Of a DNA stretch of 64,000 nucleotides, positions 9,900 through 19,107 are shown piece after piece. How positions within the stretch are numbered: the first letter of the stretch is position 1; every line of letters starts with the position of its first letter. Made by a program: the position numbers and the translations under genes. The notes under the pieces were generated by a model that was given only the letters and a program-made list of their open reading frames with translations, made no database searches and had not been told where the DNA came from. This DNA is from Pseudomonas fluorescens (lineage in GTDB: Bacteria; Pseudomonadota; Gammaproteobacteria; Pseudomonadales; Pseudomonadaceae), in the NCBI RefSeq assembly GCF_900215245.1, contig NZ_LT907842.1, positions 4,340,001 to 4,404,000 of the forward strand, given 5' to 3'.

Positions 9900-10670
9900 T
9901 CAATCGTAGATGGCTTTCTTTTTCCACTCCGCGTCGGCATCGACTACTTTCAGGCCTTCCGTCAACTCGTTGACTTCATCCTCGGCGGGCGCGCTGTTGG
10001 TCAGCACCGTAGAGTTGGCGCGGGCCAGTTGACTCTCGAGCAATTGCAACTGCGCGCTATAGAGCACCGGCTCCGGCTGTTTGCGCAAGTACTGTACGCC
10101 ACGCTCGAACGCCAGGCGTGCCTGGCCGGGCTGGCCTTGTTGCAGGGCATGCTGGCCGAGGTTGTTGAAGAACTCGATGTGCAGCAGCACAAGAATATGG
10201 CGAATTTCCTTGATCCAGTACTTCGCCTCGTTGGTCGGCAGGAAACCGTCCTGGGCGGCGCGAGTGACTTGACCATGCAAGGCTTCCAACAGGAAACGCA
10301 CGTCCTTGGCCTTGGCTTCGGTCTGGATCGGCGCCGGCGGGTTGGTCACCGGAATGGATTCGCCCTGGCCGATCAGCGCGTTCAACTCAGTGATACGCGC
10401 TTTAAGCGGCGCGCTGGACTTATTGAGGTTCAACAGACGCTGGTTGACGTTGAGCTCCAGGCGGGTCAGCAACAGCTTGAGCTTCGGGGTCATCAACTGG
10501 CCGGGGAAGGTCTCGGTGATTTCACCGCAACGACGCAGCCGGTCGTTGAGTTCGATCTCGGTGCGTTTCTTTTCCAGTTTGTTGTTTTCCACCACGTGGT
10601 TCATGTAGCCAATGGCGATCAGTATTGCGATCCCGGCTACTACCAGCAGGGTGATCATGAGTGGTGTCAC
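9900..10670 (-). CDS. Conserved membrane-anchored protein of unknown function
   Basis: A 256-aa protein with one N-terminal membrane segment (about residues 4-22, MITLLVVAGIAILIAIGY) followed by charged, largely helical sequence, so probably anchored in the inner membrane with a coiled-coil cytoplasmic part. I do not recognise a named domain. The start is taken as GTG 10670 because GAGG lies eight bases before it; an ATG four codons later has poor spacing. It is transcribed away from the tRNA cluster and ends with the acidic/charged tail DADAEWKKKAIYD. Confidence 0.75.
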   Translation of the reverse strand: MTPLMITLLVVAGIAILIAIGYMNHVVENNKLEKKRTEIELNDRLRRCGEITETFPGQLMTPKLKLLLTRLELNVNQRLLNLNKSSAPLKARITELNALIGQGESIPVTNPPAPIQTEAKAKDVRFLLEALHGQVTRAAQDGFLPTNEAKYWIKEIRHILVLLHIEFFNNLGQHALQQGQPGQARLAFERGVQYLRKQPEPVLYSAQLQLLESQLARANSTVLTNSAPAEDEVNELTEGLKVVDADAEWKKKAIYD

Positions 10671-11027
10671 CGGTGTGACCTCTTTATGGGGTTTACTGTG
10701 GAGTGTAGTGACTGGACCATCCGGCGGATAGGACTGTTCGACCAGTTGCCAGGTAGTTTCTTCTATATAGGCAAAGGCGCGCTGTATAGATGCACATTGC
10801 CATCATTTGCTGGGGCGAACTATAGCGCCTTGTCGGGCGCCAGAATATAGGCGTCAAAGCCCGGACGGGCAGATTGCCCGCAAAGCCCTGGAAAGCAGGG
10901 CGAAGTCATTGATTTAAATAAATTTATCCTTGGGGGTTGACGACCTTTCAATCCATCCATAGAATGCGCGCCACTTACAGCGTAAAGCACACAGCGAAAC
11001 GCGGTAGGGAGTGAATGTTGTACGTGT
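10671..11027. other. Gene-free spacer upstream of the tRNA-Glu/Gly cluster
   Basis: No credible coding sequence in 357 bases. It carries the divergent promoter region of the unknown membrane-anchored gene, two GC-rich inverted stretches (CCCGGACGGGCAGATTGCCC and GCCCTGGAAAGCAGGGC) and, at its right end, the tRNA promoter. Confidence 0.6.
10937..10965 (+). promoter_or_regulatory. Sigma-70 promoter of the tRNA-Glu/Gly operon
   Basis: TTGACG at 10937-10942 and TAGAAT at 10960-10965 are separated by exactly 17 bases. The bases after the -10 are GCGCGCC, a GC-rich discriminator of the kind associated with stringent control of stable RNA genes. TAGAATGCGCGCCAC recurs before the tRNA-Val/Asp unit at 38832. 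Confidence 0.8.
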
Positions 11028-11103
11028 GTCCCCTTCGTCTAGTGGCCTAGGACACCGCCCTTTCACGGCGGTAACAGGGGTTCGAGTCCCCTAGGGGACG
11101 CCA
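11028..11103 (+). tRNA. tRNA-Glu (TTC), copy 1
   Basis: A 76-base cloverleaf with encoded CCA. Acceptor GTCCCCT pairs with AGGGGAC, the anticodon loop CTTTCAC carries TTC at 11062-11064, and the T arm has GGTTCGAGTCC. Identical to copy 2 at 11288. Confidence 0.97.
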
Positions 11104-11106
11104 TAT

Positions 11107-11182
<76 letters not shown>

Positions 11183-11287
11183 ATTTACAAGCAGTGTGGC
11201 TTTCGGGCGGCACTGAGTGAAACCAGGACCAAGTCTTCGGATGAGGCCTCTGGGCACTGAAATACACACCATGTGTTTCAGTAGCGT

Positions 11288-11363
11288 GTCCCCTTCGTCT
11301 AGTGGCCTAGGACACCGCCCTTTCACGGCGGTAACAGGGGTTCGAGTCCCCTAGGGGACGCCA
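11288..11363 (+). tRNA. tRNA-Glu (TTC), copy 2
   Basis: Identical in sequence to the tRNA at 11028-11103, including the five bases just upstream (CGTGT). The anticodon TTC falls in the loop CTTTCAC. No separate promoter is evident in the spacer, so it is probably co-transcribed with copy 1. Confidence 0.97.
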
Positions 11364-11366
11364 TTT

Positions 11367-11442
<76 letters not shown>

Positions 11443-11451
11443 TATTTAACG

Positions 11452-11482
11452 AAAACGCCGATCAGTGATGATCGGCGTTTTT
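11452..11482 (+). terminator. Intrinsic terminator of the tRNA-Glu/Gly operon
   Basis: Stem AAAACGCCGATCA and TGATCGGCGTTTT around a short GTGA loop, ending in a T run. It directly follows the last tRNA. Confidence 0.88.
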
Positions 11483-11633
11483 GTGTGTGCTGAATTTTAT
11501 CCTCGCACACCTACTTCGCTTCACCCAAGGGTTGGGTGAGCATCAAGAATTGATCCCGCCCGACGCTGACCACTGCATCGTGGCATCGCAGTGCTGAACC
11601 CTGCCTGCAATGCGCTCACTGGCAGGGCTCTTT

Positions 11634-11670
11634 AACAACAACGCCGATCAGCGATGATCGGCGTTGTTGT
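11634..11670. repeat. Second, near-identical hairpin after the tRNA cluster
   Basis: AACAACGCCGATCA, GCGA loop, TGATCGGCGTTGTT. The core and the preceding TTTAAC match the terminator at 11452-11482. It lies downstream of the convergent dipeptidase gene and may serve as a bidirectional terminator, or mark the remnant of a further duplicated unit. Confidence 0.6.
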
Positions 11671-11699
11671 GATGACGGCGACAGCAGGTGCTATGCCAG

Positions 11700-13439
11700 T
11701 CAGAGCTTCGGCAATTGCCCGACACGTCCCATCATTTCAGTGACAATCTGCAAGTCCAGCAGGAACTGGTCGACTGTCTTGAATTCACCGTCAGTATGCC
11801 CGGTGTATTTGACCTCCGGCCGCGCCAGACCGAATTGCACGCCATTGGGCAGTTCATGCACGGAGGTGGCGCCGGCCGACGTGCCGAACGTGTGTTCCAT
11901 GCCCAGGTTTTCGCTGGCCACGGCCAACAAGGCCTTCACCCATTCCCCTTCAGGGTTGCGGTACATTGGCTCGGCGACCGAGTAGGTAAAGCTCACGGCT
12001 ACGTTGGTTTGCTTGTCCCAGGCGCTGAGTTTGTCGGCAATTTCTGCCTTGAGCACTGCCGGGGATTTGCCCTTTGGTACGCGCAGGTTCACCGCCAGCT
12101 TGAAGGCTTTGTCATCCAGACCGACAAAGGTCAGCGAGGTGGTCAGCGGCCCCATGAACGCATCGGAGAAGCCAACGCCCAGTTTGCCACCCAGGTAATC
12201 CAGGCCCCAGTTGTCAGCGGCGTAACGTGCGGCGTCGGTGATGTGGTTGTGCTTGAGAGCGATTTTGCCGTCGATGCTGTGGATCAGTTCCAACATGCGC
12301 GCGACCGGGTTGACGCCCGATTGCGGTTCAGACGAGTGAGCGGACACGCCGGTGACCGTCAGTTTGACCTGCTTGCCATCGACCTTGGCGTTGACCTCAA
12401 AGTCGCCGCCATTGCGCTTGGCGTATTCCGAGCCGGCTTTTTGCAGGCTGGCGGCAAGTTCTGCGGGCGTGTCGCTGACCAGGGTGGCCACCGACACCGA
12501 AGGAATCTGGTTGGTGGCCATGCCGCCGGTCATCGCGATGATTTCCGCGCCGTGGCCTTCACCTTTGCGCACCGGGAACGTCGCCATGACCGTACCGTAG
12601 CCTTTCTCGGCAATCACCACCGGGTAGCCGCCGTCCAGCGCCAGGTTGTATTGCGGCGTCGGGTTATGTTCGAAGTAGTAAGGAATCGCGTCGCCGGAGG
12701 TTTCCTCGGTGGTGTCCACCAGCAGCTTGAAGTTGCGCGCCAGCGGCAGCTTCTCTTCCTTGATGACCTTCATGGCATACATGGCCACTACGATGCCGTT
12801 TTTGTCATCCTCAGTGCCACGGCCATACATGCGATCGCCGATCAGCGTGACCTTGAACGGGTCGAGTTTGGTGCCGTCCTTGAGCACCCAGTTTTCCGGC
12901 GTGACCGGTACCACATCAGCATGGGCGTGAATGCCGACCACTTCATCGCCGCTGCCTTCCAGGGAGATTTCGTACACGCGGTTATCGATGTTACGGAAAT
13001 TCAGGTTGAAGGCCTTGGCCAGGCTCTGAATCTTGTCGGCGATCTTGAGGAATTCCGGGTTCTTGTACTGCGGCAGGCCGTCGACATTAAAGGTCGGGAT
13101 TTCCACCAGCTCGCGCAGGGTTTCGAGGGCGGCTTTGCCGTACTTCACGCGCGTATAAATACCCAGCAGGCGGTTGATTTCATTTTGCTGGTCGGCGGTC
13201 AGGGTTTTATTGGCCAGGAAGGCATTGATGGCTGGCCCGACGTCATCGGTTTTCGCCAGGTCGCCCTTGGCCAGGGTGCCGAGGAAACCACGAAAATCGC
13301 TGACAGATGTTTCGTTGAAGTGCTTGATGATCGCCGCGCTTTGTTCGGCGCTGATGTTGGCGGAAGCCGGTGTGGCGACGGCCGAAAGGCTGGCGGCGAA
13401 CAGCGTGGCGGCAACCAGTTTTTTAAGGGGAAAGTGCAT
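11700..13439 (-). CDS. Secreted M20 family dipeptidase
   Basis: Zinc dipeptidase of 579 aa related to PepV/carnosinase-type M20 enzymes. A signal peptide covers about residues 1-27 (ending ATPASA), so it is periplasmic or surface-associated. Metal-site motifs are GIHAHADVVP (H173, D175), GRGTEDDKNG and DTTEETSG (E245/E246), with a later His in SVHELP near the C terminus. I start at ATG 13439, which gives the signal peptide directly; the open frame runs further upstream. M20 enzymes of this class release amino acids from dipeptides. It is convergent with the tRNA cluster and has no operon partner. Confidence 0.9.
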   Translation of the reverse strand: MHFPLKKLVAATLFAASLSAVATPASANISAEQSAAIIKHFNETSVSDFRGFLGTLAKGDLAKTDDVGPAINAFLANKTLTADQQNEINRLLGIYTRVKYGKAALETLRELVEIPTFNVDGLPQYKNPEFLKIADKIQSLAKAFNLNFRNIDNRVYEISLEGSGDEVVGIHAHADVVPVTPENWVLKDGTKLDPFKVTLIGDRMYGRGTEDDKNGIVVAMYAMKVIKEEKLPLARNFKLLVDTTEETSGDAIPYYFEHNPTPQYNLALDGGYPVVIAEKGYGTVMATFPVRKGEGHGAEIIAMTGGMATNQIPSVSVATLVSDTPAELAASLQKAGSEYAKRNGGDFEVNAKVDGKQVKLTVTGVSAHSSEPQSGVNPVARMLELIHSIDGKIALKHNHITDAARYAADNWGLDYLGGKLGVGFSDAFMGPLTTSLTFVGLDDKAFKLAVNLRVPKGKSPAVLKAEIADKLSAWDKQTNVAVSFTYSVAEPMYRNPEGEWVKALLAVASENLGMEHTFGTSAGATSVHELPNGVQFGLARPEVKYTGHTDGEFKTVDQFLLDLQIVTEMMGRVGQLPKL

Positions 13440-13589
13440 TGCTGGAGGCATTCCTTTGCAGGTAGTAAGTAAGGTGTTTCTGATCAAACTGTCAGAAACA
13501 TTTCCACACACTACCATCACCAAGCACGGGAGAGGGAGACCTTGGCGTGGGAAATGTCGTACTTAAATGCCAACTATATACAGATCCAA

Positions 13590-13680
13590 ATGTGCGCGCG
13601 GGCGTGCTCGCGAAGGCGGTGTGTCAGTCGAAGCCGGCGTTGACGGGTGCATCGCTATCACGGGCAAGCCCGCGCCCCCA
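13590..13680. repeat. REP-type inverted repeat pair
   Basis: GCGCGCGGGCGTGCTCGCGAA followed by a reverse arm GCTATCACGGGCAAGCCCGC. Both are diverged copies of the Pseudomonas REP consensus seen elsewhere in the window. It lies downstream of the PLD-like gene and upstream of the dipeptidase. Confidence 0.6.
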
Positions 13681-13709
13681 GGGGGGCGGGGGTTGAAGCA
13701 CGTTTCACA

Positions 13710-14927
13710 TCAGGGTTTGCCAGGATGAGGCTCGGGATACTGCGCCGCTACGTCCAAAGGCTTGGCATAGGGCCCGTCCCACAACTGTTCATGCAGCTCT
13801 GCGACACGCTTGGCCATCGCCGGGTCGTGCATCACCACTTCCAGGTTGCGCGAGTTATCCAGATACCCGCCCAGCCAGTTGCTGGTGCCGACCCAGGCGA
13901 CTTGCCCGTCGATCGCCATCGTCTTGCTGTGGATCACCCGCGCATAAGGAATAAACCCTTGCCTGGCCTCGGGCAGGGTGACGATTTTGATCTCTACGTT
14001 GGGCAGCACGGCCAGGCTTTTGAGGTAGGGCAGCTCCAACGTGTCGGTGTTCCAGTTGGACACCATCAGCTTGATCGACACCCCACGCGCTGCCGCAGCA
14101 CGCACGGCGTTGTCGATCACCGCGTAGTACGGACGGGTCCTGTCCGGTCCGTAGGACAGTGGCGCGTAGTCGAGCAATTGCACACGCACTTCGTGCTTGG
14201 CTTCGCTGAGCAGGCGCGGCAGTTCCAGCTGTGAGTCGCCCACGCCCGGCGGGTTGTAGCGTTGCGGGCTGGCCACCAGGTAGTTGCCGGTGCGCGCCGG
14301 TGCCTGGCTTGCGGCAGGCAGTGGCACCGGTTGTTTATCCGCAAGGGCGGCCTGGGCTTGCCAGTCCTGGTTGAAGATCGCCTGAACCTGGCTGACCACG
14401 CTGGCATCGCTGATGCGCAGCCCGGTCTCGTGGATATGTTCCAGCGAACGCCAATCGAAATTCTGGCTGCCGACAAACGCCTGCTTGCCATCCACCACCA
14501 TGTATTTGGCGTGGATGATCCCACCGCTCAGTTGCGCGTACGACAGCACGCGGAAGGTCAGGTTGGGGATCGCCCGCAAGCGTTCCAGGGTGGAGGCTTC
14601 CGACAGCCGAATGCCTTTTTCTTCGAGCAAGAAGCGAATTTTCACCCCGCGTTTGCCGGCAGCTTCCAGGTGTTCGATGACCTTGTCCATCACTGAGCCG
14701 GGATGGTCGGCCGCGTAGAACTGGGCGATATCAAGGGTGCTTTTCGCACCGTCAAACAACTCGATCCACACCGGGCCAGGCTGGCGCAAATCGGCGGTGC
14801 CCAACGCGGTGTCCACCGGTACGGTGTGCACCAGTTCAAACCCTGGAATCGAAAAGTCCGCTTGGGCAAGCGGACTGAGGAATAGGCCGGCGAGGCCTGC
14901 GATACGCAACTTCATCGATAGGGACAT
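13710..14927 (-). CDS. Phospholipase D-like protein, secreted
   Basis: A 405-aa protein with an N-terminal signal peptide (about residues 1-23, ending LAQA) and two HKD motifs: H139/K141/D146 in HAKYMVVDGKQAFVGSQN and H333/K335/D340 in HSKTMAIDGQVAWVGTSN. That is the complete active site of the PLD superfamily, whose members hydrolyse or transfer phosphodiester bonds in phospholipids, cardiolipin or nucleic acids. With a signal peptide it should act in the periplasm or outside. It is the last gene of the exbD-tonB-receptor-exbB cluster, 55 bases after exbB, which suggests it processes the substrate taken up by the receptor; that link is inference. Confidence 0.88.
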   Translation of the reverse strand: MSLSMKLRIAGLAGLFLSPLAQADFSIPGFELVHTVPVDTALGTADLRQPGPVWIELFDGAKSTLDIAQFYAADHPGSVMDKVIEHLEAAGKRGVKIRFLLEEKGIRLSEASTLERLRAIPNLTFRVLSYAQLSGGIIHAKYMVVDGKQAFVGSQNFDWRSLEHIHETGLRISDASVVSQVQAIFNQDWQAQAALADKQPVPLPAASQAPARTGNYLVASPQRYNPPGVGDSQLELPRLLSEAKHEVRVQLLDYAPLSYGPDRTRPYYAVIDNAVRAAAARGVSIKLMVSNWNTDTLELPYLKSLAVLPNVEIKIVTLPEARQGFIPYARVIHSKTMAIDGQVAWVGTSNWLGGYLDNSRNLEVVMHDPAMAKRVAELHEQLWDGPYAKPLDVAAQYPEPHPGKP

Positions 14928-14982
14928 AGGTGTCTCGACAGGCAAAAAGAAGGGCGGGCGCCTGCTGCGCCCGCCCAGCAGG

Positions 14983-15630
14983 TCATGCAGTGCGGGTGTG
15001 CAACGGGGTCGGCACCAGGTGCGGCACTTCACCCTGTACACGGGCCCCGGTGGCGGCGCGGATCAGCAGGATTTTCAGCTGATCGTTGATGCGCTCCAGG
15101 CTGTCCTGGAAGAAGTTGTGGAACACCACGCAGAACAGTGCGATGGCGATACCCAAACCCGTGGCGAACAAGGCCGTGCCGATGCCACCGGAAATCTGGC
15201 CTGGGTCGGACACGCCGGCACTGGCCAGCGCCTTGAAGGTGTCGATGATGCCAAGGATGGTGCCCAACAGGCCCAGCAACGGCGCGGCGGTGGTGATGGT
15301 TTCGATGATCCACAGGCTGCGCGACAGCGGTGCGCGGGTCTTCAGGTACTGGGTTTCGATTTCGTCATCCAGGTCTTTGCGCGAACCATGGGACGCCTTC
15401 TGTGCCAGGATCGGCAGCACCATGTTCAGCGGCAGGCTGTCACGGCGGGTCAGCGCTTGCGGCAGGTCGCGCTCGCTGTGCACGTTGGCGCCCAGCACGT
15501 CGGTCAAGGCCCGCGCCTGGCGGCGTACGTAGGCGAAGTAAATGCCACGTTCGATGGTGATAAAGATCGCAATCGCCATCGCGGCATACATCACATAAAA
15601 GGTGATTTGGTGAAGCAGGTCCATGTCCAT
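14983..15630 (-). CDS. exbB: ExbB/TolQ/MotA-type proton channel protein
   Basis: A 215-aa inner-membrane protein with three membrane segments: about residues 9-30, then a cytoplasmic loop, and two more around SLWIIETITTAAPLLGLLGTILGIIDTF and GGIGTALFATGLGIAIALFCVVFHNFF. This is the MotA/TolQ/ExbB layout in which the two C-terminal segments form the proton path. With ExbD it powers TonB. AGAGGA eight bases before ATG 15630 fixes the start. It lies 25 bases after the receptor gene, while exbD and tonB precede the receptor, so the cluster carries its own energising complex in split order. Confidence 0.92.
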   Translation of the reverse strand: MDMDLLHQITFYVMYAAMAIAIFITIERGIYFAYVRRQARALTDVLGANVHSERDLPQALTRRDSLPLNMVLPILAQKASHGSRKDLDDEIETQYLKTRAPLSRSLWIIETITTAAPLLGLLGTILGIIDTFKALASAGVSDPGQISGGIGTALFATGLGIAIALFCVVFHNFFQDSLERINDQLKILLIRAATGARVQGEVPHLVPTPLHTRTA

Positions 15631-15655
15631 GAGTGTTTTCCTCTCAGGTGGTTAA

Positions 15656-17938
15656 TCAGAAATTCGCTTCCAGCGAAACCGTGACGGTACGGTCCAGGCC
15701 AACGATGTACGCCGGGTCGCCATCGCGGAAACCGCTGTAGCTCGCCGAGTTGGTCTTGGTGGTGTACACGCCGTCCAGGTACTTCTTGTCGAACAGGTTG
15801 TCGACGTTCAGGCGCAGGGTTGCGTCCTTGACCACTTTCTTGTCGACCGGCAGGTAGATACCGGCGCCGAGGTTGAAAACGGTGCGCGCGGAGATGGCTT
15901 CGTCATTGGTCAGGTCGCCATAGAGCTTGCTGGTGAACTTGCCACCGAACGTGCCGTAGAAGCGCCCATCGTCATAGCCGAGGTTGGCCGCCAGCATGTT
16001 GGTCGGCACGTTGGCGAATTGCTTGCCGCTGGTGGGCAGCACGATCGGTTTGCCGGCGCTGAAGACGGTCAAGTCATCCTGCTGCTTGGAGCTGGTGTAG
16101 GTGTAGGAGGTGTAGTAGTTGAAATGGTTGGGCAGTTTGCCGCTCCACTCCAGTTCCAGGCCTTTGTTGATCACGGTGCCGGCGTTGATGTCAGCGGAAT
16201 CCCCGTTGCTGTCCAGGGAGGTGAGCTGGCGATTTTTGAACTGCATGTAGAACAAGGTGGCGGCGAGGGTCGTGTCTTCGCCGGTGTAGCGCCAGCCCAG
16301 TTCCTGGTTCCAGCTCAGTTCCGGCTTGGAGTCCAGGGAGCCCACGCCTTTGTCGTACAGTACGTAGTTCTGCGGAATACGCATATTGCGCGACAGGCTG
16401 TAGAACAACTGGTCACGCTCGTCGAGCTGGTATTTCAGGCCGGCGTTGGGCAGCAATTTGTTGTAGGTCTGGTTGGCTTTGCCCGGTTGTTCGGTGAGGC
16501 TGCCGTGGTTGGTGCCTTCACGTTCGACGTTCATGTAGGCGATGCCGGCGATCAGCGTCCAGTCCGAGTTGATGTACCAGGTGTCCTGGGTCCAGACTTT
16601 TTGCGCAGGCGTCACGGTGTAGCGGTCGCGACCCTGTACGGTGTTGCCGTTCGCATCGACCACGGAACTGCCGTCCGGCCAGGTGTCGCTTGGTTTGCCG
16701 CTGTTTTTGAGGGCAATGAACGGTTGGGTCTGGCTTTGGCGCGCGCGCTCGTACCAGTAGCCGAATTGCAGGCTGTGGTCGCCCAGGTCCCAGTTCAGTT
16801 TGGTGGTGATGCCCGGGCGCCAGGTCTGGGTGCGCGAAGGGCGGTAGTAGACGCCCGTGGTGGCGGAGCCGTCGGCGTTATATTGGGCCGCCGTCGGCAG
16901 GTTGCCGAGGTCGAAAACCCCACCCTTGTTCGAGCCGCTGTTCAGCGCATACGCGGAGGAGCCTACGCCGCTGCCGTTACCGTAGTAGTAATACGGGATC
17001 ACCGAGAGGGACAGGTTGTCGCGCAGCTTGTACTGGGTGTTGAGCACGGCGGTAAAGGTTTGGAACGGGTTCTGCGCCAGGTCGTAGTAGCTGCTGATCT
17101 TGCCGTTGGAGCCCACTGCCGGCGTTGCCGGGTACGGGTCGTATTTGCGGCCGAATTGCTGGAACTGCGCCTTGGTCAGTTGGCTGTAACTGTTGTTATC
17201 TTGCTCGTGGTACTTGAGGATCAGGTTGGCCGTATTGCCGTTGCCGGCGTCGAAGAAGCTGTTCCACTCCACCTTGTCGGCGCGCACCGCACCCGAGCCG
17301 CGCCACATCTGGCCTTCGGTATGGGAGGCCGACAGCCAGTTGCTCAAGCCGTTGACTTCACCGGTGTTAAGTCGGGCAAATGTCTTGCGGGTGGCGTTGC
17401 TGCCCACCACCTGTTTAACGAAGGCTCCGGTTTCCTTGGTTGGACGAGTCGTCACAATGCCGATGTTGCCGCCGCTGGAACCGATGTGCGGGCCGTCGGC
17501 TTCCGATGAGCCCTGGGTGACAAAAATCTGATCGATGTTTTCCGGGTCGCCCAGCAGGTTGGAATACAGCGCGTAGTTGCCGGAGTCGTTGATCGGCATG
17601 CCATCGACCGACATACCCACCTGGTCGGAGTTCATCCCGCGCATGGTGAAGCGAAAGCCCGAAAGGCCGGTGTTGTCCTCGCTGGAGATGTTCAGCCCCG
17701 GCGTGTACTTGAGCTTGTCGATGGCGTTGCCGGTGGCGGCCTGCTTATCCAACGCTTCCTTGGTAATGGTCGAGCGGCCTTTGGCACTCTCTTCCTGGAC
17801 CATGTAACCGCCCCCAGCGGTTGCCTTGCCCTGTACGCCAATCGTGCCGACGTCACTGTCGCTGGTCTCTGCCATGACCACTCCGTGGGTCATGCTCGTA
17901 GCGGCAACGAGTGCCAGATGAATGCGGGTGAACCTCAT
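15656..17938 (-). CDS. TonB-dependent outer-membrane receptor
   Basis: A 760-aa receptor. Signal peptide at about residues 1-23, plug domain about 40-170 with DKLKYTPGLNISSEDNTG and RGMNSDQVGMSVDGMPINDS, then a 22-strand-type barrel ending in the aromatic residue of VSLEANF. No N-terminal signalling extension for a FecR/sigma system is present, and I see no FRAP/NPNL haem signature. Extracellular loops are rich in Tyr, Asn and Ser. The substrate is unknown. It is flanked by tonB (24 bases upstream) and exbB (25 bases downstream), so it has dedicated energy coupling. ATG 17938 is preferred over the overlapping GTG 17941. Confidence 0.93.
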   Translation of the reverse strand: MRFTRIHLALVAATSMTHGVVMAETSDSDVGTIGVQGKATAGGGYMVQEESAKGRSTITKEALDKQAATGNAIDKLKYTPGLNISSEDNTGLSGFRFTMRGMNSDQVGMSVDGMPINDSGNYALYSNLLGDPENIDQIFVTQGSSEADGPHIGSSGGNIGIVTTRPTKETGAFVKQVVGSNATRKTFARLNTGEVNGLSNWLSASHTEGQMWRGSGAVRADKVEWNSFFDAGNGNTANLILKYHEQDNNSYSQLTKAQFQQFGRKYDPYPATPAVGSNGKISSYYDLAQNPFQTFTAVLNTQYKLRDNLSLSVIPYYYYGNGSGVGSSAYALNSGSNKGGVFDLGNLPTAAQYNADGSATTGVYYRPSRTQTWRPGITTKLNWDLGDHSLQFGYWYERARQSQTQPFIALKNSGKPSDTWPDGSSVVDANGNTVQGRDRYTVTPAQKVWTQDTWYINSDWTLIAGIAYMNVEREGTNHGSLTEQPGKANQTYNKLLPNAGLKYQLDERDQLFYSLSRNMRIPQNYVLYDKGVGSLDSKPELSWNQELGWRYTGEDTTLAATLFYMQFKNRQLTSLDSNGDSADINAGTVINKGLELEWSGKLPNHFNYYTSYTYTSSKQQDDLTVFSAGKPIVLPTSGKQFANVPTNMLAANLGYDDGRFYGTFGGKFTSKLYGDLTNDEAISARTVFNLGAGIYLPVDKKVVKDATLRLNVDNLFDKKYLDGVYTTKTNSASYSGFRDGDPAYIVGLDRTVTVSLEANF

Positions 17939-17962
17939 CACTGTCGTCCTGGTGTCGGGTGC

Positions 17963-18697
17963 TTATTGCACGCTGTAGTTGAAGGTGGCGGTGAAGCGTT
18001 GCTCGTTACGTCCACCGAAGGCTTGTTCGGGGAACGGCTTGACCTGCTTGATGCGGCGCAGGCTATTGGTAGCGGCCCGATTGAGCAGCATGCTGGGCGC
18101 CGGGGTCTGAATCCCGGCGTCGAGGACGCGGCCTTGTCGATCCACCATCAACCAGACCACCACCTCGCCACTGGGGCGTTCGAGGGACGCCTGGCGCCCG
18201 GTGGGGTATTGCTTGTAAGTGTCCAGCTCGTTGCGCAGCCCCTTGAGGTAGCCGCCTTCCAACGCCTGGCCATCCACTTTGGGCGGTGCCGGCGGGGCGG
18301 GCGGGGCAGGCGTTGGTGCCACAGCAGCCGGTACCGGTTTTGCCGCGACCGCAGGTGCCGGCGTCGGCGTGGGTGTCGGCTTGGCAGCAACGACGGGCTT
18401 GGGCTTGGGGACCGGCTTGGGCTTGGGTTCAGGTTTTGGCAATGGCTTGGGCGGCGGCGGTGGTGGGGCCGGTTCGGCCTCTTCATCCTCGATGACCGGC
18501 GGTGGCGGCTCATGCTCCACCACCGGTTCGGGAACCACCTCGGGCTCGGGCTCGACCAAGGCCAGTTCAACCGCCGACTCGTCGTACTGCGGCTGGATTT
18601 TCAAGGGTTGGGACTGGATACCCAGTGCAATCAGCACCAGGGCGATCAGGGCCGGGACACTGCCCAGCAGCCGACGCGTACGAAACAGTGCATACAT
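17963..18697 (-). CDS. tonB: Energy transducer TonB
   Basis: A 244-aa TonB. A short cytoplasmic N terminus and one membrane segment (LLGSVPALIALVLIALGI) are followed by a proline-rich periplasmic spacer of Pro-Glu, then Pro-Lys, then Pro-Ala repeats at about residues 45-135. The C-terminal TonB box-binding domain has YPTGRQASLERPSGEVVVWL and VLDAGIQTPAPS. It begins two bases after exbD ends, so the two are co-translated. Confidence 0.93.
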   Translation of the reverse strand: MYALFRTRRLLGSVPALIALVLIALGIQSQPLKIQPQYDESAVELALVEPEPEVVPEPVVEHEPPPPVIEDEEAEPAPPPPPPKPLPKPEPKPKPVPKPKPVVAAKPTPTPTPAPAVAAKPVPAAVAPTPAPPAPPAPPKVDGQALEGGYLKGLRNELDTYKQYPTGRQASLERPSGEVVVWLMVDRQGRVLDAGIQTPAPSMLLNRAATNSLRRIKQVKPFPEQAFGGRNEQRFTATFNYSVQ

Positions 18698-18699
18698 GA

Positions 18700-19107
18700 T
18701 CAGGACTTACGGGTGGCGATGGACACGGAGGTAAAGCCACCCAGGCGCAGGGTGTCCATGACTTCCACCAGGCGCGAAACCTCCACACCTTTGTCGCTGT
18801 TGACGATGATTGTCGATTTGGTGTCAGGCTTTTCTGCGGCCTTCAGTGCTGGCACCAGCGCGTCAACCGCGAGGTCCTTGCCGTCGAGCTGCAACTGGCC
18901 TCCCAGGCCCAGGGTCAGGATGAATTTGTTCTGTGGCTTGAGTTGTTGTGAGCTGCTCGCGCTGGGCAATTGAGTCTTCATGCCGAGTGCTGGAATCACG
19001 TTCAGGCTTACCAGTACGAAAAACACCAGGAGGAACATCATCACGTCGATCATTGGGATCAACTCAATGTGCGCCTTGCGTTTTTTGGGCTCATCCCAGG
19101 TTCTCAT
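18700..19107 (-). CDS. exbD: ExbD/TolR biopolymer transport protein
   Basis: A 135-aa protein with the ExbD pattern: short basic N terminus (KKRKAHIELIPMIDVM), one membrane helix MIDVMMFLLVFFVLVSL carrying the proton-accepting Asp, and a periplasmic domain ending DTLRLGGFTSVSIAT. The frame opens upstream at a TTG (19152), but ATG 19107 gives the normal family N terminus. It is the first gene of the five-gene uptake operon. I see no clear Fur box upstream, so iron control is not supported by sequence. Confidence 0.92.
   Translation of the reverse strand: MRTWDEPKKRKAHIELIPMIDVMMFLLVFFVLVSLNVIPALGMKTQLPSASSSQQLKPQNKFILTLGLGGQLQLDGKDLAVDALVPALKAAEKPDTKSTIIVNSDKGVEVSRLVEVMDTLRLGGFTSVSIATRKS

Noticed and set aside
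13440..13523. N-terminal extension of the M20 dipeptidase
   Set aside because: The added residues precede a clear signal peptide beginning at 13439 and lack a ribosome site.
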